Of a stretch of DNA of 64,000 nt, positions 53,877-62,270 are shown piece by piece. Under the pieces are notes generated by a model that searched no databases, was not told the DNA's origin, and saw only the letters and a list, made by a program, of their open reading frames with translations. Origin of the DNA: Spirosoma oryzae. Its GTDB lineage: Bacteria > Bacteroidota > Bacteroidia > Cytophagales > Spirosomataceae. A program made the position numbers and the translations under genes. The DNA is taken from the NCBI RefSeq assembly GCF_003002825.1, contig NZ_PVTE01000004.1, positions 1 through 64,000 on the forward strand. The letters run 5' to 3'. Position 1 is the first letter of the stretch. Every line of letters begins with the position of its first letter.

Positions 53877-53986
53877 GCCCCAAAAGTAATGGGTCGCTTT
53901 TGCAGTTTACTGACCAGCGGAATGCTTTTTTCGCTACCCCTTTTGCCAGACCTTTGTCGTACTCGCATCTTTTATCTGCTGACATC

Positions 53987-54547
53987 GTGAAATTTTTGAT
54001 CGTTGGGCTCGGTAACGTTGGCCCGGAATACGCACTCACCCGCCATAACGCGGGCTTCATGGTTCTCGACCGGCTGGCCGCACAGCATGGCTTTTCGTTC
54101 GGGCTGACCCGGCTGGCGCACACGGCCAAGTGGTCGTACAAAGGGAAACAGCTTTTCTTTGTAAAACCCACTACGTTTATGAATCTGAGTGGTAAAGCTG
54201 TGCAGTATTATCTGAAGCAGGAAAACATTCCCGTCGAGAACCTGCTTGTTCTTTCGGATGATAAAGACCTGCCGTTCAACAAGCTGCGACTCAAACCAAA
54301 GGGCTCTGCGGGCGGGCACAACGGGTTACGCAACATCGACGAGGTATTGGGCACGCAGGAATATGCTCGGTTACGCATCGGCATCGGTAGTGATTTCCCG
54401 AAAGGCCGTCAGGTCGATTTTGTTTTAGGGCAATTTTCCGAGGATGAACTGATTCAATTACCCGACTATCTGGACCGGGCGGGTGACGCTGTAACGGCTT
54501 TTTGTACTATGGGCATACAGAACGCTATGAATAATTACAACCAATAA
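53987..54547 (+). CDS. pth: Peptidyl-tRNA hydrolase
   Basis: A 186-residue enzyme that frees tRNA from peptidyl-tRNA dropped by ribosomes. The catalytic H20 and N10 are in VGLGNVGPEYALTRHNAGF, and KPTTFMNLSG and GGHNGLRN (the family's substrate-binding core) follow. The start is GTG 53987, placed at the conserved KFLIVGLGN; codons upstream to 53900 have no family likeness. An AT-rich 728-base non-coding block follows. Confidence 0.95.
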   Translation: MKFLIVGLGNVGPEYALTRHNAGFMVLDRLAAQHGFSFGLTRLAHTAKWSYKGKQLFFVKPTTFMNLSGKAVQYYLKQENIPVENLLVLSDDKDLPFNKLRLKPKGSAGGHNGLRNIDEVLGTQEYARLRIGIGSDFPKGRQVDFVLGQFSEDELIQLPDYLDRAGDAVTAFCTMGIQNAMNNYNQ

Positions 54548-54783
54548 TATAATCTTTTAAAGAATTTTGCACTTTTTCAATAAAGTACTATTTACCTATA
54601 AATTCACAGAAGACTTACTTAAAGTAGGAAAACAGCTATTGTAAGCCGAATTTTCTTTCAACTACCCCTAATAATCAATACTTTATTCGGAAGGTTATTT
54701 TGAAGGCTATTATAACGATGTTTGCATTCTGAAAACTTCTGGCGAGATTTGTATGTTCTTAATCCAGAACGGAAATAGAACAA

Positions 54784-54861
54784 AACAGAGAATTGACGCG
54801 TTATAGTTGCGTCGCCGGTCAAAGAGCCGGCACCAAGCTTGACCAACGCTGATCTCTGTTA
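54784..54861. ncRNA. Candidate structured RNA, cloverleaf-like
   Basis: An outer stem (AACAGAG with CTCTGTT) encloses two internal hairpins: GACGC/GCGTC and GCCGG/CCGGC. Read on the minus strand, an additional small AGC/GCT arm with a D-loop-like GTTGGTCAA gives a four-arm layout of about 77 bases. The spacing between the arms does not fit a working tRNA and no TTCRA loop is present. It could be a decayed tRNA or an unrelated structured RNA. Transcription and strand are unknown. Confidence 0.35.
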
Positions 54862-54923
54862 CCGAACAAACGGCATTTGCGAACGTCTAAAGACAAAGCC
54901 TGCTGACGTTCAGAGAGATACTT

Positions 54924-54945
54924 GAGATTAATACGTATTAATCTC
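54924..54945. repeat. Perfect 22-bp palindrome
   Basis: GAGATTAATAC and its exact complement meet with no spacer. Possible operator or recombination site; no gene starts nearby. Confidence 0.6.
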
Positions 54946-55011
54946 GAAACAGTAAAGGGTTAAAGTTAGTTTTTCATGTAGAAAAGGTTAAGGGTTTAGG
55001 AATAGTCAGTA

Positions 55012-55040
55012 TAAGGTTCTCCGCTTCGGGGGACCTTATC
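55012..55040 (+). terminator. Hairpin, possible terminator of a non-coding transcript
   Basis: A 12-bp stem with two G-T wobbles (ATAAGGT…ACCTTAT) and a five-base loop is followed by CTTGTTTT. It could end a small RNA from the AT-rich block. Confidence 0.55.
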
Positions 55041-55077
55041 TTGTTTTAGGGGATTTTACTCAGACATACTTCACAAA

Positions 55078-55107
55078 AAAGCCAGCCCTCAATCCGGGGC
55101 TGGCTTT
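55078..55107 (-). terminator. Intrinsic terminator downstream of the TonB receptor gene
   Basis: An 11-bp stem (AAAGCCAGCCC with GGGCTGGCTTT), followed on the minus strand by six Ts. It ends the transcript of the receptor gene at 55276-57759 after the repeat below. Confidence 0.85.
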
Positions 55108-55141
55108 CCACTTGCTTAACCTAAACTAAAGTCCAATACTT

Positions 55142-55266
55142 GAATGAATGAGTGATAGAAGGATTGAATGTATCTACGGCTCCAGTTTAATCGCTTACAT
55201 CAGGAGTTTGAAAACCTGCACCAGGCTACACTATTCTCATTCGATCATTCAATCAATCCGTCATTC
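55142..55266. repeat. ATTCAATCA-family inverted repeat downstream of the TonB receptor gene
   Basis: Arms at 55142-55170 and 55238-55266 pair at 23 of 29 positions and share ATTGAATGA/TCATTCAATC wording with the fmt-folA repeat at 17633-17713. It starts about ten bases past the receptor stop codon. Confidence 0.75.
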
Positions 55267-55275
55267 AATCATTTT

Positions 55276-57759
55276 TTAATTTCCTCCTTTCATCCGGTTC
55301 TGCTCGGCGGATGTTGCTGAATTGCGTTCGCGGGCTCCTTTCACGTTCTGGTTGCCGAAGCGATACGTAAACGTCAGGGCGATCCGGCGGCTTTCCCAGC
55401 GCGACTTCACCCGGAAGTCGATATCGCCAACCACCGCCCGACCACGAAACTGATTGATCCAGAATGGGTCGTTGACGTTCAGTTTCAGGTTGGCCTTGCC
55501 GTCCATGAGTTTCTTCTGAACCCCGATGTTGAACGCGCCCATCGGCTGTGCCCGGTAAAAACCGTACTGCGATGCCGAGTTGAACCAGCCCGATACTTCA
55601 GCCGACATCGTTTTGCTCAGCGTGATGTTGTGCGACATGTACAGGTTCATAGCCACAAACTTCACTTCGTAGGGAGACCCCGAGTAGAAGGTCTGGTAAT
55701 GCTGGTAGTAGCCGTTCAAGTTCGTTTGCACGTTCCACCATTTGGCAATCGTGATTGGCAGGCTAACCGTCAGGCCAATGTTGTCGAGGCTACCCAAGTT
55801 TTCGGCCGTAACGTACGTGATGCCTTTCTCGGGAATCTGACGGGGCGTTTCGTCATTGATAAAATCGGTTGTGCGGCTTACGTTGAGCGAGGTCGAAATC
55901 TTGTCTTTGTAAACGTGCGTCAGCTCAATCGAGTTGGTGTACTGCGGACGCAGGAACGGGTTACCCTGCTGGTAGGTGTACGGATCGAGGTAGAACACGA
56001 ACGGGTTCAGGTTCTGGTAGTCGGGGCGCTGAATTCGGCGGCTATACGACACGTTCAACACGTTGTTGGTATCGAGCTTGCGCGACAAAAACAAGGTCGG
56101 GAACAGGTTCAGGTAATTGCGTTCGATGCGCTGATTCATCGTGATCGAGTTACCAATCGAGTGCGTATGCTCGGCTCGCAGACCAGCCTGTACTTTCAGC
56201 TTTCTGATGTTGCCGGCATAGTTGGCGTAGGCTGCATTAATGTTCTCGTTGTAAATGAACTGGTTCGACCGGCTGGCGTCGAATACCCACTGTTGCTGTT
56301 CCTGCCGGAGCGTATCGTAGATCGTATTGTTGTCGGTGTCGACAATGCTGCTTTTCAGACCCAGTTCGATTTTCGCGCCATTTTTCAGCGGCCGTACGTA
56401 ATCTGTTTTGAACGCCCAGATACCGATGGTCGATGGCATCCGGTTACGCACGTCCTGATTTGGTCGGATCAGCGCCCCCTCGGCGTTGCGATACACGGTG
56501 CTCAATGCATTACTGTTGTTGCCATTGTAGCGGACATAGTCGACATCGGCGGTCCATTCGTGCCCTTTACCATCGAAATCGTACTTGTAGTTGAGGTTCG
56601 AGGTCAGGTTTTTCAACAACTCGTTCGCATCCGTCTGCGTTACCGGCTGACTGATAAGCCGACGGTTTTCGTCCCGGATAAAGGTATTGTTCACCCCGTC
56701 GGACATCCAGCTGTTGCTGAACCCGTTGACCATTACGCCAAGCGTACTTTTTGTGCTGATAAAGTAATCGGCTCCCGCTTTGAACGACTGATTGACACTT
56801 TGGCTGGGCCGGAACGACAGCTGATCGAAATAATTGGTCTGCCCGTTGTAGGTAATCACCCGCCCCAGTTCGTTGCTGTTGTTGCTGGTCCGGTTGAAGT
56901 AGGTGTAGTTACCAAACAGGTTGACTTTGCTGGTGCGGTGGTTGAGGTTAACCGTGGCACCGCCTTTGGGCCGGTTCAGCAGATTCCCGTTCAGGTCGCG
57001 CACCCAGCCATAGCCCGAGTTCAGGATCACCGATCCGTTGGTACCCAGGTTTTTGTTCTTTTTCATCTTGATGTTGATGATCCCTGAGTTACCAGCCGCG
57101 TCGTACTTGGAACCGGGGTTCGTGATGATTTCGATGCTGGCGATGTTGTCGCTGGGCGTATTTTTGAGCAGGTTCGATACTTCCTGCTGCGAGAGGTAGG
57201 TCTGCTTGCCGTCGATATACACGATAACCCCGGCCTTGCCTTTCAGCTGGATCTGGTCGTTCTGCCGGTCGATGGTGACACCGGGGGCTTTTTCCAGGAC
57301 TTCCAGCGCCGTATTACCGCTTGACACGATGCTGTTTTCCACGTTCAGCACCGTCCGGTCGACCTGCTGCTCGATGAACGGCTTTTTCGCAACGACGTTT
57401 ACTTCGGCCAGGCTTTTCGACTCGTCGGTCATTGTCATCGTGGGCAATTCGAGGGCTGGCTGCGCTTCGTTGATGGTGAATGGGGCACTGTACGTTTTGC
57501 GGAAACCAAGCTGTTGCGCCGATACCAGATACTTACCGGCACCCACGTTTTCGAACAGATACTTCCCATCGACATCACTGACAACGCCTTTTACCAGCGT
57601 CGAGTCCGTCGATTTGAGCAGCATCATGGTCGTAAATTCCAGTACTTTTCCTGAGGTGGCCTGTACGGTTCCGCGAACCGTACCCCGGTTAATCGGCTGA
57701 CTAGTAGCGACCAACACGCTGTATAAGGCAAAAAAGAGAAAGGAGACGAACGTTTTCAT
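55276..57759 (-). CDS. TonB-dependent outer-membrane receptor family protein
   Basis: An 827-residue protein. It has a signal peptide at residues 1-20 (SFLFFALYSVLVATS), a CarboxypepD_reg domain (about 24-105), a TonB plug (LAEVNVVAKKPFIEQQVDRTVL to IEIITNPGSKYDAAGNSGIINI, about 118-225) and a beta-barrel. The C-terminus continues past the barrel into a basic tail (GARERNSATSAEQNRMKGGN). This outer-membrane-protein beta-barrel group has no SusD partner here, and its ligand is unknown. Start is ATG 57759. Confidence 0.9.
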   Translation of the reverse strand: MKTFVSFLFFALYSVLVATSQPINRGTVRGTVQATSGKVLEFTTMMLLKSTDSTLVKGVVSDVDGKYLFENVGAGKYLVSAQQLGFRKTYSAPFTINEAQPALELPTMTMTDESKSLAEVNVVAKKPFIEQQVDRTVLNVENSIVSSGNTALEVLEKAPGVTIDRQNDQIQLKGKAGVIVYIDGKQTYLSQQEVSNLLKNTPSDNIASIEIITNPGSKYDAAGNSGIINIKMKKNKNLGTNGSVILNSGYGWVRDLNGNLLNRPKGGATVNLNHRTSKVNLFGNYTYFNRTSNNSNELGRVITYNGQTNYFDQLSFRPSQSVNQSFKAGADYFISTKSTLGVMVNGFSNSWMSDGVNNTFIRDENRRLISQPVTQTDANELLKNLTSNLNYKYDFDGKGHEWTADVDYVRYNGNNSNALSTVYRNAEGALIRPNQDVRNRMPSTIGIWAFKTDYVRPLKNGAKIELGLKSSIVDTDNNTIYDTLRQEQQQWVFDASRSNQFIYNENINAAYANYAGNIRKLKVQAGLRAEHTHSIGNSITMNQRIERNYLNLFPTLFLSRKLDTNNVLNVSYSRRIQRPDYQNLNPFVFYLDPYTYQQGNPFLRPQYTNSIELTHVYKDKISTSLNVSRTTDFINDETPRQIPEKGITYVTAENLGSLDNIGLTVSLPITIAKWWNVQTNLNGYYQHYQTFYSGSPYEVKFVAMNLYMSHNITLSKTMSAEVSGWFNSASQYGFYRAQPMGAFNIGVQKKLMDGKANLKLNVNDPFWINQFRGRAVVGDIDFRVKSRWESRRIALTFTYRFGNQNVKGARERNSATSAEQNRMKGGN

Positions 57760-57810
57760 AGTGATGGATCAGGTGTTGATAATGTTCCCCTGCGATTACT
57801 AAGTACTAAA

Positions 57811-57818
57811 CAAAGGTA
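57811..57818 (-). promoter_or_regulatory. Putative -7 box of the TonB receptor gene
   Basis: On the minus strand TACCTTTG matches TAnnTTTG exactly, 51 bases upstream of the ATG. The matching -33 element is not at ideal spacing. Confidence 0.35.
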
Positions 57819-57951
57819 GGTAGTATGTATAGCAAAGTACCTTATCTTACATGAGTGGTTCAATCGGGCTGACGAATGGCAGAAATGAATTACAGTGAGG
57901 TGACGGGGAGGGGAAATCGGCTTAAAGAGACGCAACGAAGACAGATGTTGC

Positions 57952-58536
57952 ATGAGCGCGCTGATTATTCGTATTTTTTCGCGGCTTTCTGCTCTCTCTA
58001 TGGCGTTCCTCTACATACTCTGGGTTTTGCTGAACGGCGCGCTGGTACTGGGTCTGCTGGCTGGCTGGTACCGTTGCCTGCAACTCTTCGCCCGGCAGTA
58101 CAGCCGAAGCGCCAGTATTGCCCTTTGTGTCATGACGCTGATGACGTGTACGAGAGGTTCTGAGTCATTTCATGAGTCTGCGCCCCCACGCCAGACTACG
58201 ATTACGTCATCGGAATTAACACTTGATCAGCCGGTGTACGACGATCGTAACTTACTTGATCTGCCGCTGACTCGTCTCTCGCAACGTATCCAGCTATATC
58301 CAACTAGCCAATCCAGCGATTCGGTACGGGTGGATCAATCGGTTACGCTCTCAGGGCTGCAACTCGGCTTACGCTGGCAACCAATCGACTTGCTTGTCAG
58401 CCCCCGCCCTAACCGACGCATCCGGTACGACGTGGCCGGGATACTGGAATGGCGGTTGCTGAGCACAACGATCTACAGGCAACCGGTGCAGTATGCGGGT
58501 CTGCTTGCCGTCGACTCGCTGCCGTCGCGTCGGTGA
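57952..58536 (+). CDS. Membrane-anchored protein of unknown function
   Basis: A 194-residue protein with a hydrophobic N-terminal region spanning about residues 17-42 and a second weak segment at 55-65 (SIALCVMTLMTC). The soluble part has beta-like strands (ELTLDQPVYDD, GLQLGLRWQPIDLLV). No domain is recognised. An overlapping frame starting at 57876 is shorter and less protein-like. It is convergent with the secreted-protein gene downstream. Confidence 0.5.
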   Translation: MSALIIRIFSRLSALSMAFLYILWVLLNGALVLGLLAGWYRCLQLFARQYSRSASIALCVMTLMTCTRGSESFHESAPPRQTTITSSELTLDQPVYDDRNLLDLPLTRLSQRIQLYPTSQSSDSVRVDQSVTLSGLQLGLRWQPIDLLVSPRPNRRIRYDVAGILEWRLLSTTIYRQPVQYAGLLAVDSLPSRR

Positions 58537-58561
58537 TCCGCGACGGCCCGCGTTACTGCGC

Positions 58562-59368
58562 TCACAGTTTGATACCCACTGACCAGACGCTGGCGTTCGG
58601 CCCTTCGCCAGTGCGGAACAGACTATTCGGTTCGTAGCGCCCAAACAATTTGCCGCAGCCCCGGAAACCGATTTCGGTCATGAAGCCCCAGCGTACTGGA
58701 CTCAGATTGAACGAATTATGGCTACGAACGGCTGAACCGCCTTCGGGTTTTACTTTTGTGTAGCTGTCCAGGCGCATCCCAACGTAAGCGCCGGCGCTGA
58801 TGGAGAAGCCCGAGCGGGCGCTGACGCTGAGCATTACCGGCAGATTGAGCTGCGTCGTGACAAGTTTGGTTTTCCGCAGATCAACATCGGCCTGATTGAT
58901 GACCAGTTGACCGTTCTGCCGGGTTAGCACGTTGCGTCCTTCGAACATGAAGTTATTCCAAGCAACTTCGGGGCCTGTGACCAACCGCAGTTTGGTAGAG
59001 CCACCCGTGATCAGGGGAATGCGCTTCTGCCAGGCGACAGCGACGAAGCGTGAACCGATTGGCCGGAGATCATAGCCGGCGGGCAGATTACCACCCAGGC
59101 CGTTGAACCCGACATAGATACCAAAGTCACTGACGATACGCTCGATCGGGCGAGTCGTACCCTTTCTGATGACAACGGTTGTCGCCGTATTGTCCGATGA
59201 TTGACTTACTGTCGAATCAACTACGGTAGAACCAACAGTGGTGGACTCGGCCGCCGTGGATTCGGCCGCCGTGGATTCGGTGGTTGTTATCGTAACGCTG
59301 GTTTGGGCGAATGAAGCAGCCGAAGTAGCGAGGAGGGCCGAAGCGAGGAGGTGTTTGAATGCGTTCAT
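58562..59368 (-). CDS. Outer-membrane beta-barrel-like secreted protein
   Basis: A 268-residue protein with a signal peptide at residues 1-21 (HLLASALLATSAASFA). A Thr/Ser/Val-rich tandem repeat follows (three copies of an AAEST-type unit, about 30-55). A beta-barrel-like domain then has alternating strands (GIYVGFNGLGGNLPAG, VTTQLNLPVMLSV, GFSISAGAYVGMRLDSYT). It resembles small PorT-like barrels. It ends in the convergent region with the neighbour at 57952. Function not known. Confidence 0.7.
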   Translation of the reverse strand: MNAFKHLLASALLATSAASFAQTSVTITTTESTAAESTAAESTTVGSTVVDSTVSQSSDNTATTVVIRKGTTRPIERIVSDFGIYVGFNGLGGNLPAGYDLRPIGSRFVAVAWQKRIPLITGGSTKLRLVTGPEVAWNNFMFEGRNVLTRQNGQLVINQADVDLRKTKLVTTQLNLPVMLSVSARSGFSISAGAYVGMRLDSYTKVKPEGGSAVRSHNSFNLSPVRWGFMTEIGFRGCGKLFGRYEPNSLFRTGEGPNASVWSVGIKL

Positions 59369-59441
59369 GGTGCTGTATGCAGTTTAGATTTTTAGGAACG
59401 TTGGTCTTTACTGATTCGGGCTTGTAGCTACTTCCGCCGTT

Positions 59442-59539
59442 TTGATTAGTAGATGTAAGGCATCCGGCTTTCGGTTGCACGGCCTTGAAAAAAATCAGTA
59501 GAAATTTTTCAAGGCCTACCCTAAACCGCTACTAATCAA
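59442..59539. repeat. Nested inverted repeat between two secreted-protein genes
   Basis: Outer perfect 11-base arms (TTGATTAGTAG at 59442-59452 and its complement at 59529-59539) enclose an inner perfect 12-base pair (GGCCTTGAAAAA at 59481-59492 and its complement at 59505-59516). It lies in the gap after the stop of the gene at 59548-60615, both genes on the minus strand. Confidence 0.8.
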
Positions 59540-59547
59540 TACACTCC

Positions 59548-60615
59548 CTATTTTCCATCGTATGAATTGAATTCATAAACGGTCACTCCGGGAATGGTCC
59601 GCAGGATATCGACCATGATTTTCCGGTGGTTCGCCCCTACCCCCACGACAACCCGTTTTGCGCCGGCAGCCCGTGCCCGATTCACTACGTTATGCGCCAT
59701 GTCGTCGTTACGGAACTGCCATTGACGAAGCATCTCATTTAATGCTGCTTCGGGAAAACCAGCCGCGCCAAACATCCGCCGAGCACCGTAGAAATTCACG
59801 ATATTCAGGTATTCGTCTCCTTCAGGGCTGTTAAAGGCAACGGTAGCCATACCTGCCTGTGCTGCCTTATTGCCAGCAGCTTCCAGTTCGCGGGTCCGTT
59901 TTTGGAGTGCGCTATACCGTTTCCCGTCGACAGAGGTAGAGTCTAGCCCTTTTTCCCAGATACGAACCAGCGAATCGGCTTTGCCCCAGGCTTCACTCCA
60001 GGCAACATCATGGCGCTGACTGTCCATGGGCAGTATCTTGTCCTGATCCAGCTTGTCGATCAGGGGAAAGAGAATATTGTGGTACTCATTGGTGCGGTTG
60101 CGATACAGCGAATCCGGTACGCCCAGTATGGTCAGGTAAGCCGTTTTCTCTTCGTCACCAAAGGCAGGCCGGGCCCGGTCGAGTCGATACAGTTGGTAAG
60201 CCGCGTTGCCGAAATCGCGTTTCAGGTACAGCGCCCGCGCCAGCTTCATGCGAACCTGATGGAAGTTGGGGTGTTTACGCAGCAGCTTATACGATTCGCG
60301 AATCTGCTTATCAGCCTCCGTGGCGTCTACGTACGGCCGACTTTTCAGATACGCCAACCGCTTTTCGATAGTCGCCTTGTTCCAGTAGTCAGGAATTGCA
60401 TCGTAATCATCACCAGACAACCATTCGCCGAATACGGCATCGGGGCGGAAGGCGTAGGCTTTGTTGATGATAGAGTCGAATTTTTCGACCGGCTTTTTGC
60501 CGTAGCTGTGCGACGTGCCGATCATCAGCACCTCGACGGGCCGGTTGCTTTTTTGTGCATAACTCGTGACGAACAAGGCGAGCAGAAGGATCGTGGTAGT
60601 GATAAGCGTTTTCAT
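59548..60615 (-). CDS. DUF5694/TraB-like secreted protein
   Basis: A 355-residue protein with a signal peptide at residues 1-20 (TTTILLLALFVTSYA). It contains the TraB/GumN-like start VEVLMIGTSHSYGKK, a central helical region of about 150 residues rich in Arg, Lys and Leu with TPR-like spacing, and a C-terminal GANHRKIMVDILRTIPGVTVYEF. Such proteins are thought to be erythromycin-esterase/TraB-like hydrolase-fold members; activity here is unknown. ATG 60615 puts the signal peptide first. Confidence 0.72.
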   Translation of the reverse strand: MKTLITTTILLLALFVTSYAQKSNRPVEVLMIGTSHSYGKKPVEKFDSIINKAYAFRPDAVFGEWLSGDDYDAIPDYWNKATIEKRLAYLKSRPYVDATEADKQIRESYKLLRKHPNFHQVRMKLARALYLKRDFGNAAYQLYRLDRARPAFGDEEKTAYLTILGVPDSLYRNRTNEYHNILFPLIDKLDQDKILPMDSQRHDVAWSEAWGKADSLVRIWEKGLDSTSVDGKRYSALQKRTRELEAAGNKAAQAGMATVAFNSPEGDEYLNIVNFYGARRMFGAAGFPEAALNEMLRQWQFRNDDMAHNVVNRARAAGAKRVVVGVGANHRKIMVDILRTIPGVTVYEFNSYDGK

Positions 60616-60684
60616 GATTGCCGGGTGTTTTTCGGTGATTGATGGGTCAAAGGTGTAGCCTCGAAAAGCCCCCCTCTCACCGTA

Positions 60685-60787
60685 TTCGACCAACCTGCCA
60701 TTCACCTCGGCCAACCCTGTACCGATTCGACCAACGCCCGTTGGTTACGCCCAAGCCGTTGGTCGGCCGAAAACGGGCGTTGGTCGA
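60685..60787. promoter_or_regulatory. Cluster of CGACCAAC motifs, candidate operator of the LytS/LytTR genes
   Basis: Five copies of a (T/C)CG(A/G)CCAAC-type word occur: direct at 60685-60694, 60707-60716 and 60726-60735, inverted at 60758-60766 and 60779-60787. The last direct and last inverted copies form a perfect 16-base inverted repeat (60727-60742 and 60772-60787). The region lies between divergent genes, about 60 bases before the LytS-family start, as expected for autoregulation by a LytTR protein. Confidence 0.55.
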
Positions 60788-60846
60788 TTAGGCTTGTGCC
60801 TGTATTCTCCGCTGACGTAGTTCGTAGACTGATTTAGACACCCCTT

Positions 60847-61884
60847 ATGGCTATTCAACTGCCTTCGTTTCTAACATCCCGCAATCAGTTGCGCTCGCTC
60901 CTGTACGTGTTGATCTGGTTGCTTGCCCAGGTAAGCATCGCCTACGATTCAACGAGTCAGACATTTTCGTTTAACGCGTTGTCTGTTTCATTCAGCACGA
61001 CATTCTGGGTCGCCGTCTGGTTTGAGCATACGCAGGTACTCAATCCCTTTTTGAACAAACGACGGTGGTGGTTAATCCTGCCGGGTACCGTTGGTACGCT
61101 ACTGGTCTTCTGCACAATGCGTTACCTGATTGAGCAGGTACTCTACTGGTACGTACTGAATACCACGAATTACCCCCCCGACGTATCGCTGCTGTATTAC
61201 GTTCAGGACAATGCGTATTTTATGCCCTCCGTACTAGGTGCCAGTGCCGCGCTTAAATTGGTAGAAGACTGGCTCGTCCACCAGCGGGAACGCGATGCCC
61301 TGCTCACCGAGCGAAATCAGGCGGAACTGGCGTTTCTTAAATCGCAGATCAATCCGCATTTTCTGTTCAACACGCTCAATAATATCTACGCGCTGACCTA
61401 CGCCAAGTCGGATGCGGCACCGGGCGCGATCTTAAAGCTATCTGACCTGATGCGCTACATGCTCTATGACAGCACTAACGGCCCTGATCGGGTACCGCTG
61501 AGCAAGGAAATTCAGTACCTGAACAGCTTTGTCGAACTGGAAAAACTGCGGGTCGCGCAGGCGCATGTCGAGTTTTCGGTCGAAGGCAACACCGATCTGT
61601 TCCGCATCGAACCCCTGCTGCTGGTGTCATTTGTGGAGAATGCGTTCAAGCACGGCGACCTGACCGACTCCAGTCACCCACTTGTACTGGACCTGAGTGT
61701 TCATAACGGAAAGCTACGCTTCGACACCCTCAACAAGAAAATCAGCAGACAAACCGACGTCGTAGGTGGGATCGGCCTGGTCAACGTGCGCCGACGGCTA
61801 CAGCTGCTTTATCCGAATCGGCACGTGCTCCACATCACCGACACCGCCGACAGCTACGCCTGCTCGCTGGAGATTAGTCTGTAA
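60847..61884 (+). CDS. LytS-family sensor histidine kinase
   Basis: A 345-residue membrane kinase with about four transmembrane helices in residues 15-140. A His_kinase (LytS) dimerisation domain has phosphoacceptor H171 in QINPHFLFNTLNNIYAL. An HATPase domain has SFVENAFKHG (N box) and GGIGLVNVRRRLQLLY (G box). The sensing part contains no named domain. It should phosphorylate the LytTR regulator encoded downstream. The intervening 386 bases are a nested repeat. Confidence 0.92.
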   Translation: MAIQLPSFLTSRNQLRSLLYVLIWLLAQVSIAYDSTSQTFSFNALSVSFSTTFWVAVWFEHTQVLNPFLNKRRWWLILPGTVGTLLVFCTMRYLIEQVLYWYVLNTTNYPPDVSLLYYVQDNAYFMPSVLGASAALKLVEDWLVHQRERDALLTERNQAELAFLKSQINPHFLFNTLNNIYALTYAKSDAAPGAILKLSDLMRYMLYDSTNGPDRVPLSKEIQYLNSFVELEKLRVAQAHVEFSVEGNTDLFRIEPLLLVSFVENAFKHGDLTDSSHPLVLDLSVHNGKLRFDTLNKKISRQTDVVGGIGLVNVRRRLQLLYPNRHVLHITDTADSYACSLEISL

Positions 61885-61887
61885 TGA

Positions 61888-62266
61888 GGTTTACGGTACT
61901 CGGTATTCAGTTTACGTCAGGGCTGTTAAGTTCTAGCCTGTTTACCCCCCAGCCCCCTAAAGGGGGAGTTGTTTCTTCGTGGAACGCTCCCCCTTTAGGG
62001 GGCTGGGGGGTAAATGGACCGAAGGAAATTTGGCTTCTAGTAGTAGCAAATCAAGAACTTAACAGCCCTGCGGTATACGGTTTACGGTGTCGGGATACGG
62101 GAGAATTGTTGGGTACAACAGCTTTATGTCATTCGGACAGAGGACCCGGGTAACCAATCCTGACTTATGCTGTGTAAGTTGTTCGTATGGCTGGCTCTTT
62201 GCAGTCGGTTACCGAAACGAGAGCCCAACCGTAAATTGTAACAGAATACCGTAAACCGGATACCGA
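61888..62266. repeat. Triple-nested inverted repeat between the LytS and LytTR genes
   Basis: Layer 1: TTTACGGTATAC-family copies at 61888-61916, 62071-62100 and 62231-62266. Layer 2: perfect 17-base arms at 61918-61934 and 62054-62070 (CAGGGCTGTTAAGTTCT). Layer 3: perfect 28-base arms at 61941-61968 and 61987-62014, each containing CCCCCTAAAGGGGG. The whole gap of 386 bases is almost filled and separates two genes normally adjacent in a two-component operon. Confidence 0.9.
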
Positions 62267-62270
62267 CCCT

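Larger units (their letters stand above)
54548..55275. other. AT-rich non-coding block with structured elements
   Basis: About 728 bases with no convincing gene; short open frames resemble nothing. It is clearly more AT-rich than the window average over the first 500 bases. From left to right it contains a cloverleaf-like element (54784-54861), a perfect 22-bp palindrome (54924-54945), a hairpin at 55012-55040, a terminator at 55078-55107 and an ATTCAATCA-family repeat. Confidence 0.6.

Noticed and set aside
54784..54861. A functional tRNA gene
   Set aside because: The arm layout is suggestive, but the TTCRA loop, arm spacing and anticodon loop length do not fit a working tRNA.
57876..58163. 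Open frame overlapping the membrane protein gene at 57952
   Set aside because: Shorter, with atypical composition and no hydrophobic pattern; the other frame has clear transmembrane segments.
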